Source of the DNA: Gammaproteobacteria bacterium
GTDB lineage: Bacteria > Pseudomonadota > Gammaproteobacteria > Steroidobacterales > Woeseiaceae
DNA length: 64,000 nucleotides
Assembly (NCBI GenBank): GCA_013151645.1
Contig: JAADHU010000069.1
Coordinates: 62,001-126,000, forward strand
Reading direction: 5' to 3'
Shown here: in pieces, positions 61,516 to 64,000 of the stretch
Layout: every line of letters begins with the position of its first letter
Numbering within the stretch: the first letter of the stretch is position 1
Position numbers and translations under genes: made by a program
Notes under the pieces: model-generated
The model's database searches: none
Told to the model about the DNA's origin: nothing
Seen by the model: the letters and a program-made list of their open reading frames with translations, nothing else

Positions 61516-63570
61516 GTGAATAAAATTACCGTCACCGTGGCCTTGTCCCTCCTGCTGACGGGCTGTGGTCAGGACAAAGACATTGTGGAGTCTGTCGAGA
61601 TAAAAGGGATAAGTCCTGGGAAACACTCAGGAATTCTTTCCCAGTATATGAATATGGACGTTCGGCCGGGCGAGGATTTCAATGCGTTTGTCAATGGTAC
61701 CTGGATTGACAACGCCGTGATTCCGGCGGACCGTGCGAGTGACAGCGTCGGTTTGTTGCTGCATGAAGAATCGCAGGAAAATGTCAGGAAGATTATCGAG
61801 GAAGCGGCGGTCGGTGACTTCGCTAAAGGCAGCGACGAGCAGAAAGTGGGTGATCTCTATGCGTCCTACATGGACATGGCTGCTCGAAATCGCCTGGGGA
61901 TGACGCCTCTCAATGCCGAATTCGAGAGAATCGACGGGCTTGAGAACTATGAGCAACTTGCTGTGTATTTCGCGGCAGCCAACAAGATCGGTGTTAACGT
62001 GCCGTTCGCGCTGGGTCAGTACGTCGACTTCAAGAATCCTGATACCTACATGATGTACACCTGGCAGGGTGGACTCGGTTTGCCTGACCGCGAGTATTAC
62101 TTTGAAGAAGGCGATCGGTCCGACGAGATTCGAGACGCTTACCTCGCACACATTGAAGCGATGTTCGGGATGGCCGGACTGGCTGATGGCGCGAGCGCCG
62201 CCAGTATGATCATGGCGCTGGAAACCCGCATGGCGGCCGAGCACCTGAAAAAAGAGCTTACGCGTGACATGGTTGCGCTCTATAACAAGATCCCGCTCAA
62301 TGAATTGCCTGACCTCATGCCTGATTTCGCCTGGGACGCTTACCTGGCGGAGGCGGGGGTCGATAACATCGATGGCCTCGTGGTGACGCAGCTCGACCAC
62401 ATGAGAGCGCTGGACTCGATCATCCGTGACACGAGTATGGAAGACTGGAAAACCTATCTGACGTGGTCCGTCCTGAATGCGAATGCGAACCTTCTTAACG
62501 AAGAAGCTGATCAACAAAATTTCGAGTTTTATTCGAAAACGTTGCAGGGTGTTGAAGAGCAACTACCGAACTGGAAACGTGCAGTAAGTACGGTCAATGC
62601 CCATCTCGGCGAGGTCGTCGGCAAGGTCTATGTCGCGCGCCACTTCTCGCCAGAAGCCAAGGCCGGGATGCTGGAACTCGTCCACAACCTGACCAAAGCC
62701 TACGAAATCAGCATCAGGGAGCTCGACTGGATGGGAGACGAGACGAAAGCGGAAGCGCTCGACAAGCTCTCGAAATTTACACCGAAAATCGGTTATCCGG
62801 ACAAATGGAAGGATTACTCGGCACTCAACATCGAGCCGGATGACCTCGTTGGCAACATTCATCGCTCGGCGTTGTTCGTGTATGAGAGCAATCTCGCCAG
62901 GCAGGGGGGTCCCGTCGACAAAAGTGAATGGAATATGACGCCACAGACGGTGAATGCTTACTACAATCCACCCTTGAATGAGATCGTTTTTCCGGCGGCG
63001 ATTTTGCAGCCACCATTTTTCGATTTAAACGCTGAGAATGCCGTGAATTATGGCGGTATTGGGGCGGTCATCGGTCACGAAATCGGTCATGGGTTTGATG
63101 ACAGTGGCAGTACGTTCGACGGTGATGGAGTGTTGCGCAACTGGTGGACGGAAGAAGATAAAATTGAATTTGAAGATCGAACCCGCAAACTTATTGAACA
63201 ATATTCCGCGTTTAAACCGTTCGACGATTTGAACCTGAACGGCGAATTTACGCTCGGCGAAAACATCGGCGATCTCGGTGGATTGACTATCGCGCTGCTG
63301 GCCTACCAATTGTCACTGGCGGGAGAAGAAGCCCCGATCATGGACGGCTATACCGGTCAGCAACGTGTGTTTATCGGCTATGCTCAGGGTTGGCGTGGCA
63401 AGGCTCGTGACGAAGCGCTACGGCACCAGGTCAATACCGATCCACATTCACCGCGTCAGTACCGCGTCAACGGGGTTGTGCGCAACGTCCCCGAATTCTA
63501 TGAGGCGTTCGATATTGCCGCGGATGATGCGCTGTATCTCGCGCCCGGGGAGCGAGTGAAAATCTGGTAG
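61516..63570 (+). CDS. M13 family (neprilysin-like) metallopeptidase, lipoprotein
   Basis: 684 residues from GTG at 61516, which has AAGGG ahead and opens a lipoprotein leader (LLTGC, Cys17). An open frame of 31 codons upstream has no such feature. The zinc motif HEIGH starts at residue 521 in VIGHEIGHGFDD; the third ligand region GENIGDLGG lies about 60 residues on. A final CxxW-type end is replaced by VKIW. M13 enzymes cut short peptides on the outside; bacterial PepO is similar. It joins the S9, M3, M20 and M28 enzymes in the window's peptide-degrading set. Confidence 0.92.
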   Translation: MNKITVTVALSLLLTGCGQDKDIVESVEIKGISPGKHSGILSQYMNMDVRPGEDFNAFVNGTWIDNAVIPADRASDSVGLLLHEESQENVRKIIEEAAVGDFAKGSDEQKVGDLYASYMDMAARNRLGMTPLNAEFERIDGLENYEQLAVYFAAANKIGVNVPFALGQYVDFKNPDTYMMYTWQGGLGLPDREYYFEEGDRSDEIRDAYLAHIEAMFGMAGLADGASAASMIMALETRMAAEHLKKELTRDMVALYNKIPLNELPDLMPDFAWDAYLAEAGVDNIDGLVVTQLDHMRALDSIIRDTSMEDWKTYLTWSVLNANANLLNEEADQQNFEFYSKTLQGVEEQLPNWKRAVSTVNAHLGEVVGKVYVARHFSPEAKAGMLELVHNLTKAYEISIRELDWMGDETKAEALDKLSKFTPKIGYPDKWKDYSALNIEPDDLVGNIHRSALFVYESNLARQGGPVDKSEWNMTPQTVNAYYNPPLNEIVFPAAILQPPFFDLNAENAVNYGGIGAVIGHEIGHGFDDSGSTFDGDGVLRNWWTEEDKIEFEDRTRKLIEQYSAFKPFDDLNLNGEFTLGENIGDLGGLTIALLAYQLSLAGEEAPIMDGYTGQQRVFIGYAQGWRGKARDEALRHQVNTDPHSPRQYRVNGVVRNVPEFYEAFDIAADDALYLAPGERVKIW

Positions 63571-63642
63571 CCCCGGGGAACGGCGAATCCAGGGTCGACC
63601 CGCGGAACTGTTAGAACCCTGACCCCCTTTCTGGCGCCGCTG

Positions 63643-63963
63643 TCAGGCGTCCTCCACAACGACGGCGGTGCCGATGGCGAGCAACTCTGCGGCTCCGCCC
63701 ATAATGAAAGAAGTGGTAAATCGGGCGGTGAGAATCGCGTTTGCGCCCAGATCTTGCGCTTCGTTGACCATGCGATCGAGCGCTTGCTCGCGACTTTCGG
63801 CGATCAGTTTCGCGTACTCGTGTATCTCGCCACCGACAATATTACGCAGGCCGGCCATGATATCTTTGCCTACGTGGCGAGCTCGAACGGTATTGCCGCG
63901 CACCAGGCCCAGTGTCTTTACGACTCGCTTGTTCGCGATGCATTCTGTTGTCACAACAATCAT
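63643..63963 (-). CDS. YbjQ family (UPF0145) protein
   Basis: 106 residues from ATG at 63963, after GGAG. The protein shows the YbjQ pattern: VVTTECIANKRVVKTLGLVRGNTVRARHVGKD at the N-terminus, then ALDRMVNEAQDLGANAILTARF and a hydrophobic C-terminus (AAELLAIGTAVVVE). The family forms pentamers and some members relate to transport of heavy-metal or lipid; a function is not established. It lacks a signal peptide. The gene converges with the M13 gene (72-bp gap) and its own upstream region runs off the window. Confidence 0.88.
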   Translation of the reverse strand: MIVVTTECIANKRVVKTLGLVRGNTVRARHVGKDIMAGLRNIVGGEIHEYAKLIAESREQALDRMVNEAQDLGANAILTARFTTSFIMGGAAELLAIGTAVVVEDA

Positions 63964-64000
63964 AATCAGATCTCCACGTCTTTGTATTTGTCAGTTTTTC

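Noticed and set aside
1-64000. CRISPR array, tRNA, rRNA or prophage
   Set aside because: No spaced direct repeats, cloverleaf or phage structural genes were seen in reading both strands.

Overview
The window reads as chromosomal DNA of a marine or environmental gammaproteobacterium. Supporting signs are the PA2779/PA2778 gene pair, RhlE, RsgA, a YbjQ protein, an AlgP-like basic protein, a REP element of the GTAGGAGCG type, and many exported TPR proteins and peptidases. A Woeseiaceae/Steroidobacter-like origin is a guess from gene content. I see no rRNA, tRNA, CRISPR array, phage or transposase gene. Almost every protein is Sec-, lipoprotein- or Tat-exported or membrane-bound, so the window looks like envelope physiology and protein scavenging.

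Layout. 0-11 kb: a cut-off serine hydrolase, a SnoaL-like protein, a YbiI-type zinc finger, then a convergent pair of SLOG-4TM protein and TIR-TM-TPR protein (candidate nucleotide-signalling immunity), then three exported hydrolases (M3, M20, S12). 11-17 kb: DUF1232-like and AlgP-like proteins, a MarR regulator beside a DMT exporter, a Tat-exported superoxide dismutase homologue with an altered active site, an S51 peptidase, and a TetR regulator behind a cluster of TGTCAA sites. 17-31 kb: small exported proteins, two overlapping amidohydrolase genes (the second lacks the metal motif), EcsC-like and YdhR-like proteins, an S9 prolyl oligopeptidase, RsgA, a 1277-residue ExeM-like nuclease with three 190-residue lamin-tail repeats, and a rhodanese. 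31-37 kb: TPR lipoprotein, then a module of six-TM protein, VWA lipoprotein and AAA-FHA ATPase. 37-47 kb: GlyGly-CTERM cyclophilin, S12 hydrolase, RhlE, a REP pair, LCAT-like lipase, TolB/TPR membrane protein, a GST with an internal deletion, alkaline phosphatase. 47-55 kb: two-component system; a four-gene overlapping operon (two DUF1538 proteins, a P-II-like protein, a CBS protein) facing a PspA/4TM/VWA operon. 55-64 kb: PA2779/PA2778 pair, M28 peptidase, Kelch protein coupled to a 49-residue ORF, OPT transporter, M13 peptidase, YbjQ.

The least expected DNA-level signal is a small palindromic element present three times. Each copy begins on the TAG stop codon of a gene, in the same orientation relative to that gene, with CTAG at the junction. 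Together the genes suggest a cell that digests and imports peptides (S9, M3, M13, M20, M28, S51, OPT), monitors its envelope (PspA/VWA, histidine kinase, VWA/FHA modules), and may carry a small immune locus near 2-6 kb.
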